DNA from: Diaporthe sp. PMI_573
Lineage: Eukaryota; Ascomycota; Sordariomycetes; Diaporthales; Diaporthaceae
DNA: 64,000 nt
Direction: 5' to 3'
Assembly (NCBI GenBank): GCA_021399435.1
Contig: JAJTUP010000069.1
Location: 246,168 to 310,167, forward strand
Shown: piece after piece, positions 1 through 11,709 of the stretch
How the letters are laid out: the number at the start of each line of letters is the position of its first letter
How positions within the stretch are numbered: the first letter of the stretch is position 1
Notes under the pieces: generated by a model
Told to the model about the DNA's origin: nothing
Databases searched by the model: none
The model's input: only the letters and a program-made list of their open reading frames with translations
Program-made: the position numbers and the translations under genes

Positions 1-159
1 TAAAATGGCTTGTATAAAGTAAAGATTAACGACTAAACCGATAATAAGGGGATTGCCCTATAAAAGATTAGTAAAGGCGGCTTAGCTAATGCTTAGGTAG
101 CTTACTATAATATAAGGCAAGTAGTAAGCTTTAATATAGTAATTATAATAGAAGCAGCT

Positions 160-632
160 TGTAATAATCAAGGTTTCCTGGGTCCTCTAAACCGTGGATC
201 AGGGTTTATGTCCAAGATACATAGCAAGGCAGTTAATTGAGCAATGGGGTTTCTGACAATAATCACAAGCTAATAAAATCTATTCAGGGTAAATACTTAG
301 ATTAACTGCTAAAGAGCTGTCCATACTATCTAGCTATCTGGTAACGAGTATATCCTTATATATCTATCTCTTTAGTAAGGCTTGCCGGGAGCGCTAGTCG
401 CTCCTGGCAATCCAGTATAGGGGAGCGTCGAGAGCGCTAGTCGCTCCTGTCGCTCTATAGTGTTGGATCGCTGGGATCAATTGTCGCTCCAATTAATCCG
501 TCTTATCTAATTAGTAATTACGTAACTATTGGCTTGGTTCCTTGTACCGTTTATTTGGCCAGTGTGCTGGCCTAGTGGGGTTATTTCTTTACAAAACCAA
601 CTGTTGGTCCTATTTCTGTTAGGGTCGTAACA
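160..632 (-). repeat. 3' LTR of element A
   Basis: The repeat starts TGTAATAATC and ends GTCGTAACA, and matches 15042-15514 over its full 473 bp. In the first 180 bp almost every difference between the two copies is a transition (C/T or A/G), as expected after RIP. A pyrimidine-rich tract follows directly at 633-655. Confidence 0.9.
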
Positions 633-767
633 TTATTCCCCTCCTCCCTGCTTCTTTGTCCCCAAAGATTTTAAGTAAGTTTCCTATCCTGTTTCCTTTA
701 TATTTTTGTATATCCTCCTTTCTAATTATTACGTTTTCTTTCCGTTATATTGTTATATATTGCCTAA

Positions 768-1407
768 GGTTGGGTCGAAAAGACTTATATAAAGAAGTTA
801 GAAAAACGAGCCGCCCTTGCTAACCTTATTAACCAGAAAGGTATTGTATCTAAAACCATATCTTGTTCTCGTTGTTTTAAAGCAAATCGCGTATATTGTA
901 TTGCCCCTAAGTCCTTGCATTATAGCAAGTATATTTGCGCCGGAAAGTCTTATAATGGAAACAACATGGCTACTTTCTGTAGGTTCCTTTTATTCCTAAT
1001 TAGGTTTCTTGCTAACTTCTATAGTAAAATGCTTACTGTCTAAGCAAGAGTGTTTGGAGAAGGAAGAGATTAATACTAAAAAGGAGTTGTTTCTACTTTA
1101 GACAAAGCTACAGACTGCCGTAGGTTGCCTGGCCTGCTTGTATCGCCAAAAGCGCCAGGCCAAGAAGCAATCTTTCAAGTTATTCCGTTATAGTATCTAA
1201 TTGTTAGACGAGGAGGACGCCAAGTCGGAGCGCCGTTGTCAGGAGGAGAAGGCTCGGGTTACTGCCAATATGCGTTTTTTTAGAGCCATAGGGATTTCTG
1301 ATTGGCATTCCTTGGGTTTAGATCTAGATAGTCTAGGGGTTCCTGCCGATTTTCTTGTTAACCTCAAAAGTCCTATAGTGCCTGTTAATAATTTGTCAAG
1401 TTTTTAA
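768..1407 (+). pseudogene. Antisense reading frame of element A: Cys-cluster, coiled-coil, C-terminal segment
   Basis: The plus strand, opposite to pol, is open from about 768 and shows a Cys-rich motif near 861-945 (CSRC, then Cys residues in YC and ICAG contexts), like a small zinc-binding cluster. After one frame change near 1020-1050 it reads a Lys/Glu-rich coiled-coil (about 1045-1200), then a C-terminal part containing DWHSLGLDLDSLG (about 1300-1345). Only a few TAG/TAA stops interrupt it. It lies between integrase and the 3' LTR. From memory, fungal Gypsy elements can carry such an opposite-strand frame; its function is unknown. No intact start codon is visible, and it is unlikely to be expressed as a full protein. 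Confidence 0.55.
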
Positions 1408-1949
1408 TAGGTTTCTAGGTATTATCTTTATTGTTATAGCCTTTCTATTTGACTAGGTATTTGGTGTCGGCATTATATATTTGGGAATTTAAAACTTTCT
1501 TAACTTTCTATTCCTTTTCGTTATTATTAAGTTTAATCTATATTTCCAGCCGTACATTAGTTAGTGCTGATTCTAGAAGTAATATATAAAAGACCGGGTA
1601 TATCCGCATCTTTATTAGTAATGTAAGCCTAAAGTTGGTGTCTAAAAGTTTCTTCTTGATTTTAAATAGTCTAATCTTTTTGTAGTCTAGTTTGTCGTTT
1701 AGTTATTTAGTTTTAATGTTTTTATAGAGTAGATAGACTTTATCCTCCTTCTTTAAGGTTGGTCTCTTTAACCTTTTCTTATTAGCATAGATTGTTATTT
1801 ATTCTTGTACAAAGAGTAGTTTTTGCTGAAGCTCTTTCTAAAGATTTTAAATCTTGGTTGCCTTTTCCGTAGCCAATTATGCTTCTAGCCTGGAGATTAG
1901 CTCTCTGTAGGCTTCCGGTTTGTAGCCATAGTTTACATAGAAGGGTGAG

Positions 1950-4107
1950 ACCTTTATAGTACCCGTGTCTACACTGTTGTAGGCAAACTGTACTATAGGT
2001 AGTAGCTATACCTAGTTGTTTTGTTTATAGTTAACATAACTATAAAGATATTGTTCTAGAATTTGGTTTAGTCTTTTAGTCTATCTATCTGTCTAAGGGT
2101 AAAACGCTGTAGATAGCTTTGATTTTATACTGAGTTGTCTTATAAGTAATTGCCAAAAGTTAGAGGTAAACACTATTCCTCTATCTAACACTATTTTCTA
2201 TGATGTACCATAGTTACTAATAATTGTTTGTAGAAAGGTATATGTAAGATTGTCTGCATTACTTGCTTTCTTATATGGTAAGAAGTAGGAGTATTTTGTA
2301 AATCTGTTGATAATAACTAGGATGCTGTTATACTGGGCTCCTGTTATTAGTTCCTTTAAAAGTAGTAGTTTAATGATAAAGTCTAGGCTAATAAATTGCC
2401 AAGGTCCATTAGGTACTGGCAAAAGTTATAGCAGGCCATAAGGTTTGTACCTTACAGTCTTGCTTTTACAATATATATTGTAGTCCTAGATAACTGTTTG
2501 GACTTCCTTCTTTATTCCTAGAAAGTAGTAGTGTTGTTTGATTCTTTTAATTATTGCCGTGATTCCTTAGTGTCTATATACTGGGGCTTTGTGGATTTGT
2601 TTAATGAGTTCCTTCCGTAGGTCTACAAGTATAAAGAGTTGTCTTTCTTAATATAACATTCCGTTGTCTTTTATCATTTGTCCCTTAGTTTCTAGGGACA
2701 CATTCTAGTAGGCTGTCTTAAGCTTGTTTTTCTAGCTAGGGTTAACCTTGGCTCAAAGTATTATTGCTAGTTGTTGAGGCTCTTGTAATAAGTCTCTGTC
2801 AGGGGTAACTTAAAAGATACTCTGTGTTTTTAGTGAAACCTTCTATAGGTAGTCTAGCTGTCTGCTGAGTATGTCTGCTTGTCTATTCTTAAATCCCTTA
2901 TAGTAGGTGATCCTAAGGTCGAATTATAATAAGAACTCTGCCTATCTAATCTAGTGCTTATTAAGTTCTTTGGTTGTTGTAAAGTATATAAGGTTCTTAT
3001 GGTTAGTATAGACTTAAACCTGGTGCTTAGCTCCTATAAGGTAATGTTGCTATTTTTTAAATACTTTAATTATCGCCATAAGTTCCTTGTTGTGTATAGG
3101 GTAATTAAGCTCTAGTCTATTAAGCTTTTTCAAAAAGAATGCAATAGGGTATAGTTTGCCCTAGTCGTCTTGTTGACCTAGTTGTCCTCCTATTACAAAG
3201 TCTAAAGCATTGGTCTCAACTTTGTAAACCTTGTTGGGGTCTGCTTTAACTAGTATTGGTTCTTTTAGAATCTTCTAGATTATTATATTAAAAGTATCTT
3301 ATACTTCTTATATCTATCAAAACTCTTTGTCCTTTTTGGTAAGGTCTATAAGAGGCTTTACAAGTCCTCTATAACCTTTGATAAATTATCTATAGAAGTT
3401 AATATATCCGAGAAATCCTTAAACTTCCTTAACGTTTATAGGTATAGGCTAGTACTTAATAGCCTCAATCTTAGATATTTATATCACAATTTGTCTAAGC
3501 TGGATAGTATATTTAAGATAGTCGACTTCCTTGGTATAAAACTTACTTTTCTTTGGTTCAACTAGGAGTTTTACGTTCTAGAGCTTTTATAGTACCTTGT
3601 ATATATATTCCTTATATTCTTTAAGTATTTTAGAGTAGATAAAGATGTTATCTAGGTATACAACCACAAAGATATCTAAATATTCTCTAAGAACATAATT
3701 AATTATAGCTTAAAACAATGCTAGTGTGTTAGTTAATCTAAATAGTATAACTAGATATTTAAAGTATCTATAGCGTGTTTAGAATACTGTTTTTCATTCT
3801 TTGCCCTTTTTTATCCTAATTAGGTTGTAGGCTCCTTTAAGGTCTAGGGCTATAAACCATTAAGCTCCTTATAGTTAGTCTTATAGTTCCTTAATTAAAG
3901 GTAGCAGGTAGTGGTTTTTAATGGTAATGTTGTTTAGTTAGCAATAATCTACGTAAAGTTATAGCTTTCTGTTCTTTTTTAGTATAAAGAGGATCGGATA
4001 TTCTATAGGTAAAGTAGATAGTTAAATGTAACCCTTTTCTAAATTCTTGTTAAGATACTCCCTAAGTGCTTTAAGTTGTGTTTCGTTAAGTCTGTAGATT
4101 TTGGAGA
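1950..4107 (-). pseudogene. Element A pol: reverse transcriptase, RNase H and integrase remnants
   Basis: Read on the minus strand, 3630-3675 gives the reverse-transcriptase catalytic box as VVVYLDN, the normal YLDD with the second Asp changed to Asn by a G-to-A type mutation. Further along the element, 2198-2422 gives integrase core sequence (PNGPWQFISLDFI, then ILVIINRFTKYSYF), typical of Gypsy integrases. RNase H should lie between, about 2800-3250. Many TAA/TAG stops make the region non-coding. The upstream part of the polyprotein resumes at 11710, beyond element B. Confidence 0.8.
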
Positions 4108-4112
4108 ATTTA

Positions 4113-4299
4113 TATAATGGGCTCTGCACTAGGCACGATGGTCTGGTAAACTAGAAAGGCCAACATATATATTAGGTGTAGGTCTGATATAAGACTGATT
4201 CTTGCCCCTGCTAAACTGAGACATGGGGGCTTTGGGCCCTTTTCTAGACGTGGGGGCTTTTTGCTGGGGCTTCTGTGTGGCTTCTGCCTGGGCGTTACA
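4113..4299 (-). repeat. 3' LTR of element B
   Basis: This 187-bp copy matches 11518-11704 end to end. In element orientation it begins TGTAACGCC. It contains two GACGTGGGGGCTTT-like blocks. The outer dinucleotide has become TA in place of the expected TG/CA, consistent with RIP. Confidence 0.85.
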
Positions 4300-4595
4300 A
4301 TTATGCCTTTCCCCCGGAGGCCTGTCCCTGGGCCGTAAGCCGGCTTTTGTACGGCTTTTACGGGCACCTTTAAGTTATTACCTCTGGTAATTTACTAAAT
4401 GGTCCTAGTTCCTTTAAGACCCGTTTGTTGCTATACTGATTAGGTGGTATGGTTTAAATAGCCTGCTAGCTAGGCTACTTCTAACTTTTTTCTTCCTCTA
4501 ACCTATAACTTATAACCTTTTGAAGCTGTTGCTGTAGCCCTTCTTCTACCTACTGCTTTGAGTGATTTTTATGATACCTTCTTAATATCTTTATT

Positions 4596-6250
4596 ATGTC
4601 TTGCTTGTCTGGCTTATTTAAAGGCTTCTCGCCCTTACTATTAGGTAAGGCGTTGCCTTTCTCTTTGGAGGGGTCTTGTAATTGTTTCCAGTCTTTTTCG
4701 GCGAGTGCTTTTGGCCCTAGGCCTCTAGCCCCTGTTTACTTTCGTTTTCCTTCTATTAATTCTGCTGGTAAAGGTAGCTCTTTGCACTGCTTGCGGTTGT
4801 TCTCCCTATAAGGTTAGAGTAATCTGTTTATAAGGTTTCCTAACTTATCGGGTTTAAGTCCTGAGGGGTTTAGTAGTAATTACGCCGGCCCTATTATAAA
4901 TCCTCTTACTATCTCTTCCTCTTTAGAGTCGTCCTCTTCTAAATAGAGTAATATCTTAACTACGACTTAAGGTAAGTCCTTAAAGGCAGCTGATAAGCAG
5001 CCTGCCACTATCCTGTGAACCCTTTAAACTTATCGCAAGATAGTAGCAAGTGTTGCTATATTACTAGGTGAACTAAATAAGAGGGGACCCCTAAAAGTAC
5101 CTTAAACCCTGAAGAGACTAGCTTCTTCTACTGGTAAGTTTATATAGTTACATATACCTGCTAAGGCTTTTAAGTACACGATACCTTCCAGCCAGCAGCG
5201 CGTAGTGGTAGCCCCTAGGGATGTTATTTAAACCTTACACAATTTATTTGGGTAGGATGAGAGGGTATAGACCTAGAGTTGGGCGATCTAGTCCCGAGCC
5301 CCTTGTAAAGCCTGTGTATACAGCTTTTTTAAGAGGTTTGAAAAAGATATACCTTTCTTACAGGAGGATGTGCTTTATATTGTAACTAGTTTAGGAAGCT
5401 TTCGATATAATTAGTATATTAAAAAGCATTACTTACCTTGTATAATAGTAAGTATTCTTCTATCTATTATTGTTATTTCTATTAACCCTTATAGGGAGAT
5501 CCTTTAATCGTTGGGTTAATTGCTGACCTGTATTTTGCGAGAGCCCTTTTAAGGGAAATCGCCTAGGCTACAAATCCTCTTTTATCAATAGTGTAGGAGA
5601 ACTAGCTGTTAACCTTGTAGGTTTACCTGGCCCAAACCTTAATAAACCTGTCTATAAATAGACTAAGCAGTATTTTGGTGTTTTGGAAAATAGTAGAGAA
5701 CCTAAAGTATAAGAGAGGCTTCTAGGAGAAGAAATAGATTAAGGTTATAAATATAAGTCCTCTATATTTCAAGATATAATTATATGCTAATCTATTTAGA
5801 ATTCGGCCATTATAGAGGCCAGTGTTTTTTAGTCATAGGCCCTGGCTAATTTATACCCGCTTTATCTAGTACAGTTTAGCTCGGCTAACTCGGTAGACGT
5901 TCTTTATAAGAAAATCTTAAGGGACCTGGTTAATACTTGCTATAGAATGTTACGTCTAGTCTTGGCTAATAACGGGTTTTTAGTTTAGTATGGCTTGGTT
6001 TAGAGGTTTTTCTTAGAGGTTTTGCAGGTTATAGATGATACTTTCAGGGCTTGGCTAGAGGGGTTTTTGTTACTGCTATAGGAGATGACCTATAGGATGT
6101 GGACGGCTTTTTCCTACCAGTTGCTTGGGGATATGGTAGCTTAGTGATTAGTACTAGTAGAGGGGGTTTGGTTTTTTGGGAGTAAGGATAATGATACTTT
6201 TGTATTACTTTTTCAGGGACCCTTCTAGTCTCCCTTTAACCTAGATATTT
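4596..6250 (+). pseudogene. Long antisense reading frame of element B, unknown product
   Basis: The plus strand between the 3' LTR and the integrase reads as protein in one frame from 4596 to about 5500, interrupted mainly by TAG/TAA codons that look like former CAG, CAA or TGG. A second frame runs from about 5890 to 6250, giving Leu/Phe-rich helical sequence (for example RFFLEVLQVIDDTF). A frameshift or intron lies between 5500 and 5890. The segment 4950-5450 contains Lys/Ala-rich peptide such as AADKQPATIL. I recognise no family. It could be an element-encoded accessory protein or a captured host gene. It is now non-functional. Confidence 0.45.
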
Positions 6251-6899
6251 CTAAGATTATTTGTGCTTAATTTTAATATATTGATTTTTCAAACCTTTCT
6301 CTACTTATATAATACTTAATGGCCTCTTAATAGGCCTTTATCTAGAAACATTTTCCTGTTATTAGGCTAGTATTAAGTTTACTGGTTAGTTTTTTAATAT
6401 TTATTAGATTAATATTAGCTTTATCGGCTAGTTATCTAGTACTCTTAGCCTTTATAGACCTGTTACTATTTAATTTGTAGCTACTTCTTATGGCTTCTAC
6501 TAGTTTAATCTTAGGTTTTTTTTTAATTTTTCTTTAGTCCTCTCTCTCTTTGGTATTTCTAAATAATTTTGTCTGCTAATATCTTGCTTTCTAGTACCTA
6601 TAAATTGTATTTACTAGGCTACCCCTTCTACTTTATTAGGTAGTATATAGTATTCCTGATTTCCTAATAGTTTTAAATCTCCTCTAGCTCTTATTTAGCT
6701 TGTTTGTCCTCTAGGTCTAGTAGATCTAAAATGCCCTCTATTAGATCCTTTAGGTTCCTTGCTGTCCAAGGCTCTAGCTGGCTTACATAGTAAATATGGT
6801 ATATTTGTAAGTACTTTTTTGGGAGGGTTAGACTATAAGCCTATTTACCTACTTGAGACATGATTCTAAATAGGCTGACTCTTTATAGAGTAAGCTTCC

Positions 6900-9800
6900 T
6901 ATTTTTTAGAAGTAGATGTTTAGTTGTTAGTAATACCTATTGGCTGATTTTAAATTATATAGGTTGGTGTTAATTGTTATAATTTTAGATCTATGTCTTA
7001 ACTGTCTGTTTTTAGTTCTCCTCGCAGTTTGTTTAAATTTGCTGAAGTTTCTCTATATATTTCTTAACTGTTAGTACCTCCTTTTAAGGGACACTGTTCT
7101 TAGTAGGCCATTTATTGTATGGGATAGTAAAAAACGGTTTGTAGCTAAAGAGAGCTTTAAATAGGCTTATTTTAATCGTGGCGCTTTATACTAAATTACA
7201 TGTAAAGAATGTAGTATATAATAGATTTGGCTAGTTTCAGATGTTTTCCACTATAAATACTCTTAGATATTGTTCTAAGGTTTGGTTTATCCTTTCTGTT
7301 TATCCATTACTCTATGGGTAGTAAGTGGTAGTATATCGGGTTTTAATTCTACTTAGCTGGCAAAATGTCTTCTAAAACTTACTGGTAAAGGTTGTGCCTC
7401 TATTGGTTATAATTTCCTTAGGTGGTCTCCATTTACACTTAATCTTTCTATAGAAGATTTTAGCTAGTTTAGCAGCATTTATTATTGTATTTACTATAAT
7501 AAAGAAACTTATCTTGGTATAACGATCTATTATAACCAGGATTACATCTACTTTCTTGCTATTTCTAATAGTAGTTAGAAGTCTAGTGATAAAGTCTATA
7601 CTAAGTTCTTATATGGGGCCTGATAGAATTGATAACAAAGCAAGCTCTCTATACAGGTAATAATGTGGCGCGGATATATATTAGTATATTACGTAAGAGC
7701 GCACATAGTTTGCAATAGAGGTCCTTAAGCCTGGCTAGTAAAAATGTCTTTTAACTAGAATTTATATCTATGTCTACCCCTAGTGTCTGCTTAGCGGCTC
7801 ATTATGGTAGGTTTGTAGGATTTCCTATTGTAAAGCTTTTTGTTTTAGCATGTATATGCGTCTCTTCTGGTATAGTAGTCTGTCTTGAAACTTATAACTA
7901 GAACCATTTAAAACAGTACTGTTTAAGGATTTTATTTTTTTAATAATGGCCTGAATCTTAGGGTCTTCCCCTTGGGCTTTACATATTAAGTCTAATAGTA
8001 GAGAGTGGAGCCCTTGATATATTATGCCTATGTCGCCGATACGTACCCGGGCCCGGACTCTTGTTATAAACTACCCTTATAGAGGAGCCGTAGATTTAAG
8101 CCAACGTTCTGTTAGGAAGAAATTAAGTTTTAAGACCTTTTGCACTTTGGTATTTTTGACTGTAGCCTTAAACTGGGCCTGCCGTTAGTCTTCTAGATAG
8201 GATTGTAAGTCCTTCCTAATGGCCGCAACTATCTTTAATTCCAGAGTTGGAATCTAACTTAAATTTGGAGGCTTTTCTTCTAACATGTAGTTAGGCCTTC
8301 TTGATGGGCCATCTGCTGGGTTTGTTTTCTCGAAACGATGTTTGATAGTAAAATTAAACCCGGCTAAATATATAAGCTATCAAACCTGCTTTTATATTAA
8401 TTCTTTTTACTTTATAAAGCCGCAGAGATTATTATAATTAGAAAAAACTGTAACTGGCTCTTGTGCCTCTTTGAGGTACTGTTGCCAGTATTTGAAGCTC
8501 TCAATGATGGTACTTAGCTCTTTGTTATAAGTTGTCTAGTAGAGCTTAGCTTTAGAGAACTTTTTCGACTAGAAAGCAATTAGATGCCATTAGAATTTGC
8601 CTTTATCTCAGTATTGCTATAAAATTATAGACGTAGCGGCTTTGTCTGATGTATTATACTCGATTTATGTGGAGAGCGTAGAGTTATAATGTTAGAGAAG
8701 AGGTGCCTATTGAAACCTTATCTTAAGCTCTTTAAAGGCCTTTTATATTTTAATATTTTCTGGGGCTAAGAAATTAATTTTTCCTGGTTTTTGGCCACAT
8801 TGTATCCCTTTTAATTGTTTGTTAAGTAATTGTGTGATTTTCGAGTAATTCCTAATAAATCTTTGGTAGAAATTATAGAAACCCAAGAATACTTAAATGT
8901 TGTAATAGGTGGTTGGTATTGGCCATTTCTGGATAGTTCTAATCCTGTCGGGATCTATTTAAACTCTTTTCTTTCTAATTAAAAATCCTAAAAACTCAAT
9001 CTCTTTTTAAAAAAAACAGCACTTCTTAATGTTGCCATATAACTCTACTGTTACGAGACAATCTACAATTGTTTATATATACTTCTTGTACTCTTCTTTG
9101 CTTCCTAAAAAAATCAAAATATTGTCTAAATAAATAATTATATAGATATTAATATAATCTCCCAAGACTTCTATAATAAAAGATTAAAATATAGCTAGGG
9201 TGTTGGTTAATCTAAACGGTACTATTTTAAATTTATAATGACTATATTGTATACAGAAAGCTGTCTTTTATTTGTTACCCTCTTAGATGTAAATCTAATA
9301 ATATATGTCTGTTAAATTGATTTTAGAAAAATACTATACGCCTAATAATTAATCCAATATTTCTAAAACTAGTAGTAAGAAATACCGATTTTTTATTGTT
9401 ACTTTGTTAAGAGCCCTATAGTTAATATAGAGTTAAAGAGTTCTGTCTTTTTTCGGCATAAATAAAACTAGCGCACTAGCGGGACTTTTGCTATAGGCAA
9501 TTTGTCCTGACTTTAAACTTTCTTCGAGCCATTTTTTTAAGACCTTAAGTTCTGTTAATAAAAGTAGGCGTAAAGGCAGAAAAGGGGGTAAAGTTTCTTT
9601 CTTTAGATCTATTATGTAATCTGCTTTCTTCTTTGGCGGTAGCTCCTTGGCTCTGGCTTTGATAAAAAATATCTCTATTTCTGCTAATTGCAGATATATC
9701 TAAGACGGATCTAAAGGCGGTTTCTCTTCTTCGTCTATCTCTTGAGGCTCCCATTAAAGGCTCTCCTCCTTTTTCATTATACTAAAAGGTTCCGCTATAG

Positions 9801-10250
9801 GAAAGATTGTATAATAATAGGAGACCTTTCCTTGATTCTTTATAAAAGACTTTACAGTTTGCTCTACTATATAAATCTCGTCCTGTTAAAGCCACTAATT
9901 CTTTAGACGGCTTTCAAGCCCTATTTAAAAATATTCTAAACCTAAGATACCTAAGAGTAAAATAAATTTTAATTGATTTCTTTAGATTACAATATAATCT
10001 CGCGTCTCCTTCCTCTAATTTCCAAAATAATCTTTAAGCAACAAGAGAACCTAATAAACACTATAAGTAGGGACCTTACTTTCTTAGACTCCTACTATAG
10101 GTACTAATAACTTTGTAGATAATTTAAGACCAAACTTTTCGACAAAAGAAATACTAACTAGGTCTACTTGTGCCTATGTATCTAGATTAATCTTGACACG
10201 TTTTTAACCGCGCTTTGTGGCTACTTTGCCAAAAATCGCAAATATCTTCC
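6900..10250 (-). pseudogene. Element B pol remnants (protease region, RT, RNase H, integrase)
   Basis: On the minus strand, 9105-9150 gives YIIIYLDNILIF, the reverse-transcriptase active-site box with YLDD changed to YLDN. Region 7450-7620 gives integrase core (SIDFITRLL, then VDVILVIIDRYTKISFF). RNase H is expected at about 8350-8800 from the order of domains. Stops occur every few dozen codons, nearly all TAA or TAG. The active-site Asp-to-Asn change is the same one seen in element A, suggesting independent RIP at the same type of site. Confidence 0.8.
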
Positions 10251-10299
10251 GGACCTCTACTGTCTCTTCTTCTACTTCCAAATATAGTTACTGGTTCTT

Positions 10300-11487
10300 C
10301 TTCTTTACTTCTGACACTGTTCCTGTAGATAGTTGAGAGGCACCTCGGTTCCCTCTTCCTTAATTTTAACCTTAATAGCCCCTAGACCAATAGTTATTGC
10401 GGCCTTGTACTTAATTTACCGATATTATAGTTTCTGCCAGTATTAAGCAGTCTAGAAAGTAGTGGTAGGTACTTCTATACCTATAGCATGTAGTTATCTT
10501 GCCTGTTTTATCTAGAGGATTTAGCTTTAAGGTTGCTTTAGAGGTACTTCTTTAAGTATTTTGATTTAGCTAGGTGTAAGAACCCCTGGCTCTTAATTCT
10601 CGGCCTCTTTCTTAGCCTCGCTGCCGTAGATAATTTTAAGTTCCACCCTATATATTTAAAGCACTTTCTAAAAGGCTTCCCCTTTATCTTCTCTTATTAG
10701 AGGTTTTATTAATTTCCCCCTTTCTCAGGCCTACCTCTTTATGCTTTCTCTTCCTTATCTTTTCTAGGGTACTAACCTAGATTGTTTGAGCAACCCTGAC
10801 CATTTTGTCCCTAGTCTCTAGCATACTAAGGGCATATTTTGTTTAAATCTCTAACAACACCCATTCTAATAGCTTTAAGAGAAAGAATTTGGCCTTTAAA
10901 CTATTATTCCTCATTTTCTGTTCTAATTCTAATATTTCGAGATACTAGTAAAAGGTCTATAGGTCTTGGTTTTCTTATTAGTAGGTGGTATTAATCAGGC
11001 TTTAAATAACGCCTAATACGCCTTAAAGATCCTTCTTAAAATTAGAGCTAAAAGTCTTAAACTTGTTTTACTTATAATAGTTAAATATAGACTTGTCTCC
11101 TTTTCTCAAGAATTTCATATAAGTGTCCCAACAATTTCGGCACTCTTTCTTAACGTAGTCTAATATATGTATTACCTTTATCTTGTTGTCGTAAAGGGTT
11201 TGTAGTTATAAAATATAGGCCCTTTTTAGGTCTATTATCCAGCTATTGTATTGCTAAAAGGTGTAGGCTATAGGTAATAAAGTAATATTAGCTAGCTTTA
11301 AATCTTTCGGCTTGGCTTTGATAGCTATTCGGACTGCTTTTAGAGCGTCGATTCTCTGTTAAAGTAGTTAATTACGTTTCCATTCTTATGCTAAGGCATT
11401 ATCGAGCTAAACTATTTCTAAACTGCCCTTGCCATTATCGTGACTTCCTTAGAATCTTCCCCTCCTTTTACCAGTCTTTGGTGGCAT
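10300..11487 (-). pseudogene. Element B gag remnant
   Basis: The minus-strand ATG at 11487 starts MPPKTGKRRGRF and lies about 30 bp inside the 5' LTR, the normal gag position. A TAG stop follows within 13 codons and others later. A degraded zinc-knuckle-like segment (YNIGKLSTRPQ) is seen near 10395-10440, with its cysteines mutated. The nucleocapsid assignment therefore rests on position and residual similarity. Confidence 0.6.
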
Positions 11488-11517
11488 CGTGGGTAATATA
11501 TAAAGAAGAATTAGAAT

Positions 11518-11704
11518 TATAATAGGCTTTACACTAGGCATAATGGTCCGGTAAACTAGGAAGGCCAATATATATATTAGGTATAGGTTTGATACAAGAC
11601 TAATTCTTGTCTTTACTAAACTAAGACGTGGGGGCTTTAGGCCCTTTTCTAGACGTGGGGGCTTTTTGCCAGGGCTTCCGCGTGGCTTCCGCCTAGGCGT
11701 TACA
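11518..11704 (-). repeat. 5' LTR of element B
   Basis: It is the same length as the copy at 4113-4299, and most differences are transitions. It is followed at 11705-11709 by the target duplication ATTTA, after which element A resumes. Confidence 0.85.
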
Positions 11705-11709
11705 ATTTA

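Larger units (their letters stand above)
4113..11704 (-). mobile_element. Ty3/Gypsy LTR retrotransposon B, nested in element A
   Basis: Two 187-bp LTRs (4113-4299 and 11518-11704) enclose the element, with target duplication ATTTA at 4108-4112 and 11705-11709. On the minus strand the order is gag (ATG at 11487), reverse transcriptase (about 9100-9150), integrase (about 7540-7640), then about 2.3 kb before the 3' LTR, which carries a G-rich polypurine tract at about 4300-4320. The extra 2.3 kb holds a plus-strand reading frame. The total of 7.6 kb is long for such small LTRs. All frames carry RIP-type stops. It inserted after A, because it interrupts A. Confidence 0.9.

Noticed and set aside
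9545..9754. 69-codon minus-strand open frame with basic sequence
   Set aside because: It lies in the element B protease/RT region in a frame without retroelement motifs and is best seen as a shadow.
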